Source: Algoriphagus locisalis
Lineage (GTDB): Bacteria > Bacteroidota > Bacteroidia > Cytophagales > Cyclobacteriaceae
Reading direction: 5' to 3'
Assembly: GCF_900116615.1 (NCBI RefSeq)
Contig: NZ_FPBF01000007.1
Location: 62,001-126,000 of the forward strand
Length of the DNA: 64,000 nt
Shown piece after piece: positions 8,719-17,113 of the stretch (position 1 is its first letter; the number at the start of each line of letters is the position of its first letter). The translations under genes were made by a program, and so were the position numbers. The notes beneath the pieces are model-generated. The model did not search any database. It was not told where the DNA came from and saw only the letters and a program-made list of their open reading frames with translations.

Positions 8719-9510
8719 ATGAAAAAGCTATTATTTTTCTTAGTCTTTGGGATGCTTTGGGTAAGTAGTCTCAAGGCTCAGCAAACGCAGTATATGGTAT
8801 TCGAATTTGTCAAAGTTGAAAACGAGCAACTTTTTGACTACATCGAATTTAAAGATTTAATGGAAAAAGTTTACCGGCAGGCGCTAAGCGACAAGAGAAT
8901 CAAAGGTTGGGATTTCTGGTCTTTACAATCCGGTGGCGATCGTTCCGATTTTCAATACATCATGGTCACCTATTACGATGATCCTGTGAAAATGATGAAT
9001 GGGCTCGATGAACAGTCGATGATGGAATACACCAAAATTGCCTACCCGCATCTGAACAGCTTACAGGTGAGCAAATTGTTTCAAGAATCACTGAGTATGC
9101 GTGATATGCCCATGAGGCTGTATATGCGAGAGATTGCACATACTAATGATAACTTCCAAATGAAACCAGGTGTATTGGCATCTTTCGATCTGATGAAAGC
9201 GAAAGAAGGGAATTTTGAAGCTTATGAAGAGGCTGAGTCAACGACATTCAAACCCATACACCAGAAGTTTGTAGAGCAAGGTTTGATGGGACATTGGAGC
9301 TTGCTGAGAACGGCACTTCCTCTTGGGTCTGAAGCCAAATCCACGCATTTGACCATGAATGTGTATAAAGATTACATGCAGTTTTTCAATGCCCAATCCT
9401 ATGAGGATATGAATCAAACAGAGGCACAACGATTAGCTGTAAATGAAGGGTTAAACTCCAGAGATCAAAAATGGGTTTACCTGGCAACATTAGAAAACGT
9501 AGTTCGATAG
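8719..9510 (+). CDS. secreted protein with duplicated alpha/beta-barrel-like domain, function unknown
   Basis: A 263-aa protein with a type I signal peptide (MKKLLFFLVFGMLWVSS, cleavage near LKAQ). I do not recognise the family firmly. The two halves look like copies: residues 27-88 and 153-218 both run strand, long helix, a short turn then a GWDFWSLQ / GHWSLLRT strand, then a strand ending in Y-x-D. That is the outline of a dimeric alpha-beta barrel (NIPSNAP/ABM-like) fused in tandem, which would form a pseudo-dimer. It stands alone between a divergent aminotransferase and a convergent MFS gene, and has its own terminator. Confidence 0.8.
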   Translation: MKKLLFFLVFGMLWVSSLKAQQTQYMVFEFVKVENEQLFDYIEFKDLMEKVYRQALSDKRIKGWDFWSLQSGGDRSDFQYIMVTYYDDPVKMMNGLDEQSMMEYTKIAYPHLNSLQVSKLFQESLSMRDMPMRLYMREIAHTNDNFQMKPGVLASFDLMKAKEGNFEAYEEAESTTFKPIHQKFVEQGLMGHWSLLRTALPLGSEAKSTHLTMNVYKDYMQFFNAQSYEDMNQTEAQRLAVNEGLNSRDQKWVYLATLENVVR

Positions 9511-9528
9511 TCCGGTTGGAACTTACGC

Positions 9529-9559
9529 GGGAGGCTTCGGAAGGAGCTTCCCTTTTTTT
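9529..9559 (+). terminator. rho-independent terminator of the secreted duplicated-domain gene
   Basis: An 8-bp stem (GGGAGGCT with AGCTTCCC, one G-U pair) with an 8-base loop, followed directly by seven T. Confidence 0.85.
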
Positions 9560-9614
9560 ATGTCAAATTAGAAAGACATAATCAATGCTCAATGGACAAA
9601 GAGATACAAAAAAG

Positions 9615-10787
9615 CTATTGGTGTTTATAAAAGCGAAAAAGCATCAAACCCAGCAATGGACCAATAAAAAGCATGGCCAATACTCTATCTATCCTAATCC
9701 ATTCCAGCAGAAATTGAGCGAACTGGATACTGACAATTGATAATGCAAACCCCATAGAATTGACAAGAGTAAGTGCAGTACCGCGATATTCCGCAGGTAC
9801 ACTTTGAGCTACTAAGGTGGAAAACTGTGGTGAATCTGCTGTGATAAACATTCCCCAGATTAATAACAAACTGATCCAAACCCAACTTGGTAATCCAGAC
9901 GCAACAAGCACCAAAACACAGCATAATCCAGAGCCTATAAGTGCTACTTGTGCCACTTTTGAACTTCCTTGTCGCTTCGCTATCACTCCCCCTATAGCAC
10001 AAGAATATGCACCTATTGCTATTACAAAAAAGGTTAGTAAGCTATCACTTGCCTCCATAGCTTCATTTCCCTGAAAAAAAACAATCAAAACAGGCACGAA
10101 CGCCCAAAAAGTATAAAGCTCCCACATGTGTCCAAAGTACCCCGATGCGGCACTTTTCAATGGCGAAATCCTAGATAGCTTGGTTAATAAACGAAAATCA
10201 AATTTGGAATTGATCTTATGAAAAGGCCCATCAGGAACAAATAAACCAACTATGACTCCTCCAAGCAATGCGAGTCCAGATGTAACCCAGATTACTATTT
10301 GCCAGGAAAAATCCAGATCAAGTCCCTTCAGAAGATGAGGAAAAGCGGTGCCCAAAACCAAGGCTCCTACCAAAAAACCTAAGGCTGCACCAAGCCCTTT
10401 TTGATAGTAGTCCGCGGCGATTTTCATACCTATGGGATAAATCCCAGCTAAGAAAAACCCGACCAAAAAGCGGCAAACCAGCACAACTGATAATTGCATA
10501 GGTAAAACAACAATCAGCAGATTCACGCTGGCTGCGAGAATAGAGCTGACCAAGAATATTTTACTCGGTGAAAATCGATCTGGAACAGAAAAAAAAGCAA
10601 ATACTAAAGTCCCCAAAATAAACCCGAACTGAACTACAGATGTGATAGTAGCCAAAATTTCAGGCTCATTGAGAATTTGGCTGATTTCCGGAGCTACAGC
10701 ATTACCGGCAAACCAAAGCGAAGTGCCGAGAAATTGAGCAATGACTATCAAAATCAAGGCACTTCGAGATGTTAACTGGGAATTCAA
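9615..10787 (-). CDS. MFS transporter
   Basis: A 12-helix major facilitator (390 aa). The helix-1 segment QFLGTSLWFAGNAVAP and the later CRFLVGFFLAGIYPIGMK (helix 4) fit this superfamily. The initiation codon is a TTG whose bases overlap the stop of the upstream aldo/keto reductase gene (TTGA, 4 bases), and no internal ATG would preserve helix 1, so coupled translation from TTG is likely. Cargo is unknown; coupling to a reductase suggests export or import of a carbonyl compound or its alcohol. Confidence 0.85.
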   Translation of the reverse strand: MNSQLTSRSALILIVIAQFLGTSLWFAGNAVAPEISQILNEPEILATITSVVQFGFILGTLVFAFFSVPDRFSPSKIFLVSSILAASVNLLIVVLPMQLSVVLVCRFLVGFFLAGIYPIGMKIAADYYQKGLGAALGFLVGALVLGTAFPHLLKGLDLDFSWQIVIWVTSGLALLGGVIVGLFVPDGPFHKINSKFDFRLLTKLSRISPLKSAASGYFGHMWELYTFWAFVPVLIVFFQGNEAMEASDSLLTFFVIAIGAYSCAIGGVIAKRQGSSKVAQVALIGSGLCCVLVLVASGLPSWVWISLLLIWGMFITADSPQFSTLVAQSVPAEYRGTALTLVNSMGFALSIVSIQFAQFLLEWIRIDRVLAMLFIGPLLGLMLFRFYKHQ

Positions 10788-11803
10788 GCTCCTAAAATTC
10801 CTCTGATAGTTTTCACTTCATCAGGACTAAAAGTAGAATTCTTCACAGCAGCTACATTATCATCCAATTGCTCAGGCTTGGAAACTCCCACCAAAACGGA
10901 TGTAATTCTTTGATCTTTTAGCAACCAGGCGATCGCCATTTGAGCTAGCGTTTGCCCTCTCTCTAATGCAATATCATTTAGCTTGGAAATCATGCTGATT
11001 TTTTCATCAGAAATCTGCTCAACTTTCAGGTATCTACCATCTTTGGCTGCTCGGGAATCTTTAGGAATTCCTTTCAGATATTTATCAGTTAGTAATCCTT
11101 GCTCTAGTGGAGAAAAGGCAATGCTTCCAACCCCTTTTTGGCCCAAAACGTCCATCAAACCATTTTCTACCCAGCGATCAATCATCGAATATCGCGGCTG
11201 ATGAATCAAAAGTGGCGTACCGAGACGTTCCAAAATAGCGTAGGCTTTGGCAGTATCTTCTGCACTATATTGAGAAATGCCTACGTAAAGTGCTTTTCCT
11301 TGGCGTACTAAAATATCAAGAGCACCCATGGTTTCCTCAAGTGGCGTATCTGGATCAGGTCTATGATGGTAGAAAATATCCACGTAATCAAGTCCCATTC
11401 TCTTTAAGCTTTGGTCACAGCTCGCCACCAGATATTTTTTGGAACCATAGTTCCCATAAGGTCCAGGCCACATATCCCAGCCTGCTTTGGAGGAAATTAT
11501 CAGTTCATCTCTTAAGGTGCCGAAGTCCTTTTTCAGCATTCTCCCAAAATTCTCTTCTGCGGATCCAAATGGAGGCCCATAGTTGTTTGCCAAGTCAAAA
11601 TGGCAAATCCCAAGGTCAAAAGCACGACGAAGAATAGATCTGCCTAGGGTAAAATCAGCATTGTGACCGAAATTATGCCAAAGTCCTAGGCTGATTTCAG
11701 GCAGTACTAAGCCACTATTTCCGCACCTGCGGTACTTCATCTGATGGTAGCGATCAGCAGCTGGTTGATAAGGCAAAAGAGGTGAATGATCGTTAATATC
11801 CAT
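10784..11803 (-). CDS. YghZ-type aldo/keto reductase (L-glyceraldehyde 3-phosphate reductase family)
   Basis: NADPH-dependent (beta/alpha)8 reductase of 339 aa. It closely follows E. coli YghZ along its length: LGLWHNFGH, then AFDLGICHFDLANNYG with catalytic Asp and Tyr, SSKAG with the catalytic Lys, and IFYHHRPD with the His. The YghZ family reduces L-glyceraldehyde 3-phosphate, methylglyoxal and similar reactive aldehydes. It is the first gene of a two-gene unit with the MFS transporter. The start codon shown gives the family-typical N terminus (YHQMKYRRCGNSGLVLPEISLG). Confidence 0.9.
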   Translation of the reverse strand: MDINDHSPLLPYQPAADRYHQMKYRRCGNSGLVLPEISLGLWHNFGHNADFTLGRSILRRAFDLGICHFDLANNYGPPFGSAEENFGRMLKKDFGTLRDELIISSKAGWDMWPGPYGNYGSKKYLVASCDQSLKRMGLDYVDIFYHHRPDPDTPLEETMGALDILVRQGKALYVGISQYSAEDTAKAYAILERLGTPLLIHQPRYSMIDRWVENGLMDVLGQKGVGSIAFSPLEQGLLTDKYLKGIPKDSRAAKDGRYLKVEQISDEKISMISKLNDIALERGQTLAQMAIAWLLKDQRITSVLVGVSKPEQLDDNVAAVKNSTFSPDEVKTIRGILGA

Positions 11804-11826
11804 GATTTGTAGGTTTAAATGTTAGT

Positions 11827-12048
11827 TTAAGCAAACCAAATTAGAGCGATTAAAACTGATATCAAACCTAAGACCATAAGAAGCAGTCAACTTTTCCATA
11901 AGTAGCCTATCCAGTTATGGTATTTTATACCAGCAGCAGCTATTACAGCCATCATGCCCAAGTTAGTCGGAGTGATTAAATCCATTAATCCTCCTGCATA
12001 TAGATAAATCACTACTGCAGAAAGAATAATAACTGGGTAAGGGAAGGA
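11827..12048 (-). pseudogene. decayed C-terminal end of a YfcC-like membrane transporter
   Basis: Reading the minus strand from 12048 gives a hydrophobic frame with GGLMDLITPTNLGMMAVI, then IKYHNWIGYLWKS, a TGA at 11889-11887, and in the same frame LLLMVLGLISVLIALIWFA and a TAA. The NLITPT-G-LMA...Y-W arrangement matches the last helices of YfcC/C4-dicarboxylate-carrier-like proteins as I know them. The rest of such a gene (about 450 codons) is missing: the next upstream bases belong to the serine hydrolase. I read it as a remnant left by a deletion. The family name is from memory of motifs, so moderate certainty. Confidence 0.55.
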
Positions 12049-12069
12049 TTATTTCATTTAGAAATATGA

Positions 12070-13185
12070 TTATGGTGAAATATAGGACAATACTTGAATT
12101 GCTATTTCGGTTCTAAAACCCTGCTCGTCTCTGGAATTAGAAAAAAGAAAAATACCCGTATCGGTTTCATTGGAATAAAACAATAAGCTTGAATAACCGG
12201 CTTGACCTCCAAAATGACCAATCCAATCGGCACCCAATAGTTGAATTTTCTGAAAACCTAAGGGAATTTCATCCTCAGTATCAAGCCAGCTTAGCGCTTC
12301 GGAGTATGCGCCAGCATGGCCTTTTAGCAAATGCGATAAGGCTAAACTCATGTCTTTGGTGGTGGTCACTAATCCTGAAGAGGGAGAAGGTAGAATTTGA
12401 AACTTGATTTTTTTCGGCCCAATCCGCTTCCAGAGAAAGGTTTTCTGGTATCCAGTGATCCCAGTTTCTTCAATTGGCCAGATATTGACAAACTCAGAAT
12501 TCAACATTCCCGAAGAAGCAAAAACTTCTCTTTGCATGAGTGTGCTGAAATCATCTTGTTCTGATTCGGCGAGCAAATAACCTAAAAGGTCGAAATTCGA
12601 ATCCGCGTAGAAATAACCTACATATCCATAATCGGTAGTATGTGGCGTTTTCTGGAAGCCTACTCCCCAATCATGCAAAGTCTGGGTCTTGGAGGATGAC
12701 ATGATTTTTTCTCTAAAATTCTTATCCCTAAGTCCAGAGGTATGACTGAGTAAATCTCCAAATTGAAGATTTGCTAATGAAGAAGTATTGATATCCTTTA
12801 GACCTAATGCTGCCAAGGAATCCGTTGCACTTATCCCGCTTTTCTGGAGGGTACCTGCTACACCTAAGGCGGTAAATATTTTGGAAATAGAAGCCACCAA
12901 AATTTTACTATCTACCGTTAGAGAATCCTTTGTATCTAGATTTTCATACCCGAAAGCATCCAGGTAAACCACTTCTCCCTTCTTTACAATCGCAACAGAA
13001 ACACTAGGTAATAAATAAGTTGACATTGCCTGCTGTAGGATGGAATCTACCCCCTCTTGCATGCTGTTTACCTTTGCAGCGGGTTTGATCCGTACTCTTG
13101 GAAAACTACGCCACCATTCCCAGATAATGAATAAGGCAGACCAGAAAGCCAATACTGCTAAAAACACTTTGATTTTCTGCTTCAT
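12070..13185 (-). CDS. serine hydrolase, class C beta-lactamase fold
   Basis: A 371-aa penicillin-binding-protein-like serine hydrolase with an N-terminal membrane anchor (residues 7-25). The nucleophile motif S-x-x-K is in VASISKIFTA. The second motif region is YADSNFDLLGYLL, and LLSHTSGLRD is a strong family signature. A C-terminal GHFGGQAGYSS stretch fits the third (KTG-like) motif. Such proteins are peptidases, esterases or amidases; antibiotic hydrolysis is not implied. It is bordered downstream by a transporter remnant and has no obvious operon partner. Confidence 0.87.
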   Translation of the reverse strand: MKQKIKVFLAVLAFWSALFIIWEWWRSFPRVRIKPAAKVNSMQEGVDSILQQAMSTYLLPSVSVAIVKKGEVVYLDAFGYENLDTKDSLTVDSKILVASISKIFTALGVAGTLQKSGISATDSLAALGLKDINTSSLANLQFGDLLSHTSGLRDKNFREKIMSSSKTQTLHDWGVGFQKTPHTTDYGYVGYFYADSNFDLLGYLLAESEQDDFSTLMQREVFASSGMLNSEFVNIWPIEETGITGYQKTFLWKRIGPKKIKFQILPSPSSGLVTTTKDMSLALSHLLKGHAGAYSEALSWLDTEDEIPLGFQKIQLLGADWIGHFGGQAGYSSLLFYSNETDTGIFLFSNSRDEQGFRTEIAIQVLSYISP

Positions 13186-13277
13186 GGAGAAATGGTCTTT
13201 TACTCAAAATTTGCTTGAATCACCTGAACAGTTTAAATCCAAGTTAAGCAGCTAAACAAAGAAGGAACAGCGTTGTC

Positions 13278-14234
13278 CTACTTGCTATCCATATGAGAGA
13301 AATCACAATCAAGACTTTCCTGATTCCAATCACCCAGTTTGGCAGCTGAATTATAAGTGCTCTGAATAAACTCAAGAAGCATTTCAGCAGGAGCGGGTGA
13401 CTTTTGAACATCTGCATAATTCAACATAAATTCCCCCATGTCCTTGCTCCAATAGGCACTTGCCGGAGACACTTTAGCATCCTGAAATTCAGGGTAATTA
13501 GGATAGCAATATGCATAGAAAACTGGCATAGGAAATTGCTCACTTCCTGGCCAAAATCCTACACTGAACACCTCATGAGAATATGCCTCCTGCATCACGG
13601 AAGTAGGTATATTAGGCACTTGACCCGAAAATTTAGGTGCTTTATTACCAGAAAAGCGTGTGTATGCCAAGTCAAAAGACCCCCAGAAGAAATGGATTGG
13701 ACTACTTTTACCGGTGAATTTGGTTCTGAATACACCAAAAACATTTTGAATTTGTACTAAAATTTTCCAAAAGGTTTGAGCTGTATTTGCTTGATACATC
13801 AAGCGTTTCTTGTTTTTTGGAAATGGTATTGGATTGGGAATCTCATTTGGGGTTTCGTGAATTTTCACATTTACTCCCAAAAACTTCAACTTTTCCATCA
13901 ATTGTTCATAGAAACTAGCGACCGTCTGCCCCCCCAATTCAAATCGGTCTCTCGTGCCATTACTGGTTTTCAGTCTCAATTCATGATGAATGAAATCGAA
14001 TTTGATCTCAAAAACTCCATTTTCATAGGGAATCAGACCTGTGGTAAGACCTTGCGAATCTACATAGAGTGATACATGCCAAGAATGATTTTGCCAGGGA
14101 GATTTCTTCAGACGTACTTTTCCGACAATCTGAGTCCACTGATGCAAGAGATAAATGGTGTCTTTGTTCTCTTCAAATTGAAATGCAGGCCAAGAATTCT
14201 TTTTCGATGCCATAGGTAAAAGTTTATCCTTCAA
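13278..14234 (-). CDS. DUF5996 family protein
   Basis: A 318-aa cytoplasmic protein with the DUF5996 signature from its N terminus: WPAFQFEENKDTIYLLHQW, VGKVRLKKSPWQNHSWHV, GLTTGLIPYENGVFEI, and a C-terminal half with WGSFDLAYTRFSG and GFWPGSE. No function is established for the family and no catalytic motif is evident. The second Met (codon 8, 14213) is an equally plausible start because the conserved region begins just after it. It lies 28 bases downstream of the sirtuin gene on the same strand and could be co-transcribed with it. Confidence 0.85.
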   Translation of the reverse strand: MKDKLLPMASKKNSWPAFQFEENKDTIYLLHQWTQIVGKVRLKKSPWQNHSWHVSLYVDSQGLTTGLIPYENGVFEIKFDFIHHELRLKTSNGTRDRFELGGQTVASFYEQLMEKLKFLGVNVKIHETPNEIPNPIPFPKNKKRLMYQANTAQTFWKILVQIQNVFGVFRTKFTGKSSPIHFFWGSFDLAYTRFSGNKAPKFSGQVPNIPTSVMQEAYSHEVFSVGFWPGSEQFPMPVFYAYCYPNYPEFQDAKVSPASAYWSKDMGEFMLNYADVQKSPAPAEMLLEFIQSTYNSAAKLGDWNQESLDCDFSHMDSK

Positions 14235-14262
14235 TTTATAGGTTTTCCTTCCTGAACAAAAA

Positions 14263-14961
14263 TTAAATCTCAGACTTTAGCATTTTTCCAAAAGTAATTA
14301 TCCCTGAAGTAGCATTTTCCAAGATATAAACAACCTTTTTATTTAAGCGAACTCCAGGACTAGTCGGGTCAATCAAAAATAACTTGCTGCTAGCTGGCAC
14401 AAAATCCACTAATCCTGCAGCTGGATAAACCTGCAATGAAGTCCCTATTACTACAAGAATATCCGCAGTCGAAACAAGCTCTATAGCCAAATCCATCATG
14501 GGCACCTGCTCGCCAAACCAGACTATAAATGGCCTCAACTGACTTCCACGCTCGCATTTATCGCCTTCTTTGATCTCCCAGTGATCCAGATCATATACCA
14601 ATGTTGGATCCAAGGTGCTCTGAGCTTTCCTCAACTCCCCATGAAGATGAATAACTTTAGTGGATCCAGCGCGCTCATGTAGATCATCGACATTCTGAGT
14701 GATGATAGAAACATCATATTCCTCTTCTAATTTTGCTAATGTCAAATGAGCTAGGTTGGGTTCACATTCCAATAATTGCTTACGGCGCTGGTTATAAAAA
14801 TCCTGAACCAATGTGCGATTTCTTCTCCACCCCTCTGGGGAAGCCACTTCCATCACATCATGACCTTCCCAGAGTCCCCCAGAATCCCGGAAAGTCTTGA
14901 TACCACTCTCCGCAGAGATTCCAGCCCCACTCAGTACTACCAAATGTTTCTTTTTGCTCAT
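14263..14961 (-). CDS. cobB: SIR2-family NAD-dependent protein deacylase
   Basis: A sirtuin that removes acyl groups from protein lysines using NAD+. It shows the NAD motif GAGISAESGIKTFR, TQNVDDLH and the catalytic HGEL. The FYNQRR segment carries the Tyr and Arg that mark class III sirtuins (E. coli CobB, SIRT5) with desuccinylase activity. The usual four zinc cysteines are absent: after HGEL only one Cys is present (in KCERGSQLRP). The frame reaches a TTG at 14973, but the ATG at 14961 gives the compact MSKKKHLVVLSGAGIS start and is preferred. Length is 232 aa from that ATG. Confidence 0.9.
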   Translation of the reverse strand: MSKKKHLVVLSGAGISAESGIKTFRDSGGLWEGHDVMEVASPEGWRRNRTLVQDFYNQRRKQLLECEPNLAHLTLAKLEEEYDVSIITQNVDDLHERAGSTKVIHLHGELRKAQSTLDPTLVYDLDHWEIKEGDKCERGSQLRPFIVWFGEQVPMMDLAIELVSTADILVVIGTSLQVYPAAGLVDFVPASSKLFLIDPTSPGVRLNKKVVYILENATSGIITFGKMLKSEI

Positions 14962-14986
14962 GATTTGTCGCAATTTTATTATTTAC

Positions 14987-15104
14987 TTTTTGCCCACAGA
15001 TTAACGCTGATCAAAATCGCAGATTGTCGCAGAATTTGAAGAGTACTGCGTCAAATTGAGCTAAAACATCTGCGCAATTTATCTGTGACTATCTGCGGGA
15101 AAAG
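14987..15104. repeat. imperfect long inverted repeat rich in CAGAT/TCTGCG
   Basis: Arms at about 14987-15024 and 15068-15104 are inverted, interrupted copies of each other (TTTT, CCC, CAGAT, GAT, AA, GCAGAT in order). The centre contains further short CTGCG/CGCAG pairs. It fills the space between cobB and trmB. The same TCTGCG words recur near 26.1 and 26.9 kb. Confidence 0.55.
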
Positions 15105-15118
15105 AAAGCTAGAAACTT

Positions 15119-15778
15119 TTAACTAAACCTGCACTTAAGGTACTTAATCTTCTCTCCTTTGTCAGAAAACATCTTTTCGTAGCGCGTCTGTATCCCAAAG
15201 TGATCATCCTTCCATTCGGATTGGTAGAAGTCATGCGTAAAACCAATCACTTCTAAGTCTTCTCTGGATAGGAATAGCTCCAATGAATAGTTGAAAAGAT
15301 CTGTATTATCAGTTTTGAAGTGTAAACACCCGTCTTTCTTCAGCATGGGCTTGTACATATCCAAAAAACGTGGAGAAGTCAATCTACGCTTTTCGTCTCC
15401 ATCTCTGGGAAAAGGATCCGGAAAAGTGATCCAAAGCTCAGAAATTTCATCTGGTGCAAAGTATTTCTCCAATAGTTCTATCTGAGTTCTCAGGAAAGCC
15501 ACATTCTGAATACCTTCTTTGGTCGCGGTAGAGCTACCTTTCCAGATACGGCTCCCTTTGATATCTACGCCAATAAAGTTCAGATTGGGAAAATTTCGGG
15601 CTAAGCCGACAGTAAACTCTCCTCTTCCGCAGGCGAGTTCTACAACAATTGGATTTGAATTCTGAAACTGAACTTCATTCCAGTTTCCTTTGATCGTTTC
15701 AAAAATTGGCTTTCCAGCCTGGATTACATTTGGATTCTCGTCGTTCTCTTGGAAGCGAACCAGTTTTTTTCTACTCAT
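15119..15778 (-). CDS. trmB: tRNA (guanine-N7-)-methyltransferase TrmB
   Basis: SAM-dependent enzyme that methylates G46 in the tRNA variable loop. Visible are the SAM-binding ELACGRGEFTVGLA, the NFIGVDIKG strand, the WITFPDPFPRDGDEKRRL signature (WxxFPDPxxK region) and a C-terminal FHLKTD-like segment (LHFKTDN). Length 219 aa is normal. The ATG immediately follows the folC stop codon, so it is the last gene of the long tpr-to-trmB operon. Confidence 0.95.
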   Translation of the reverse strand: MSRKKLVRFQENDENPNVIQAGKPIFETIKGNWNEVQFQNSNPIVVELACGRGEFTVGLARNFPNLNFIGVDIKGSRIWKGSSTATKEGIQNVAFLRTQIELLEKYFAPDEISELWITFPDPFPRDGDEKRRLTSPRFLDMYKPMLKKDGCLHFKTDNTDLFNYSLELFLSREDLEVIGFTHDFYQSEWKDDHFGIQTRYEKMFSDKGEKIKYLKCRFS

Positions 15779-17110
15779 CTAAAGCTCTTCGATTTCTGCA
15801 ACCACAAAAGTACTCCCTCCCACAAAAATCAAGTCATCTTCTCCTGCATTTTTTCTGGCAAATGCCAAAGCTGCATTAATATCAGGAATTACTTCACCTT
15901 TTAAACCCACTGAAACTGCCTTTTCTGCCATTTGATTTGCTGGAAGAGCTCTAGGTAGTTTAGCTTCGCAAAAGACATAATTGCCTGATGCAGGAAGCAT
16001 GCAAAGCACTTTGGAAATATCCTTGTCCTGAACCATACCGAGGACCATCCACAGCTTATCAAAGCTGTAAGTTTCTAATTGTGCCAATATTTCTCGAAAT
16101 CCAGCCTCATTATGTCCCGTGTCACAAATCACCGTCGGATTTGTTGAAAGCGTCTGCCACCTACCTTTCAAGCCAGTTAATTCAGTCACATTTTGCAAAC
16201 CATCCAAAACTGCTTTGGATGGAAGATTCCAGCCTTGACTTTTCATCTGAGAGACAGATTCTAAAATACCCGGAAGGTTATATTTCTGATAGTTTCCATT
16301 CAGTCCAAAAGTCAAATCAATCGTTTCCTCTCCCTGTGCCGTGGTCTGTGTCTTCACAGACCACTCTGACTCTTCACTAATGACAACTTTATACATGGCC
16401 TTGCCATCCTCTTCAGAAACTTTTGAAGCAGTCCAGTTTTCATCAGCAAATGTAATTTGAGCATTCATCGCATGAGCCTTTTCAATGAAAACAGGCTTCG
16501 TCTCTACATGCGTTTCGCTGATCACCACAGGTACATTTTGCTTAATAATTCCGGCTTTTTCACCCGCGATTAAAGGTAAAGTATCACCCAAAAACTGAAC
16601 ATGGTCAAAACCTATATTGGTAATCAAAGAAAGCTCAGGCCTGATGATATTCGTACTATCGAAATTGCCTCCCATTCCCACTTCCACGATGGCGATATCC
16701 ACTTCCTGTTGAGCAAAATACCAAAAGGCCATCCCAACGGTCATCTCAAAGAAGCTAGGCTTCAATTCATCGAGAAAGCTTTTATTTTCTTCCACAAACT
16801 GAACGACTAACTCAGGACTGATTTCCAGTCCATTAATTTTAATTCGCTCAGTGAATGATTTAAGATGTGGGGAAGTATAAAGTCCAGTCTTGTATCCTGC
16901 ACTTTGAAAAATAGCGGCCAAACTATGGGAAGAACTTCCTTTCCCATTAGTGCCTGCCACATGAATTGATTTGAATTTATTCTCTGGATTTCCTAAATGA
17001 TCGCAAAGAGCAATTGTACTGGCAAGGTCCTTCCTGAAAGCAGATGCTCCCACTCGCTGGAACATGGGAAGGGAATTAAACAAATAATCCAGCGTCTCCT
17101 GGTAATTCAT
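15779..17110 (-). CDS. folC: bifunctional dihydrofolate synthase / folylpolyglutamate synthase
   Basis: A Mur-ligase-family enzyme that joins glutamate to dihydropteroate and extends the polyglutamate tail of folates. The P-loop GTNGKGSSSH near residue 53, ITNIGFDHVQFLGDTLPLIAGEKAGI and the C-terminal CDTGHNEAGF are diagnostic. Length 443 aa is typical. It starts 3 bases after the TonB-like gene stop and abuts trmB, so it appears to ride on the envelope operon as a housekeeping passenger. Confidence 0.95.
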   Translation of the reverse strand: MNYQETLDYLFNSLPMFQRVGASAFRKDLASTIALCDHLGNPENKFKSIHVAGTNGKGSSSHSLAAIFQSAGYKTGLYTSPHLKSFTERIKINGLEISPELVVQFVEENKSFLDELKPSFFEMTVGMAFWYFAQQEVDIAIVEVGMGGNFDSTNIIRPELSLITNIGFDHVQFLGDTLPLIAGEKAGIIKQNVPVVISETHVETKPVFIEKAHAMNAQITFADENWTASKVSEEDGKAMYKVVISEESEWSVKTQTTAQGEETIDLTFGLNGNYQKYNLPGILESVSQMKSQGWNLPSKAVLDGLQNVTELTGLKGRWQTLSTNPTVICDTGHNEAGFREILAQLETYSFDKLWMVLGMVQDKDISKVLCMLPASGNYVFCEAKLPRALPANQMAEKAVSVGLKGEVIPDINAALAFARKNAGEDDLIFVGGSTFVVAEIEEL

Positions 17111-17113
17111 TGC

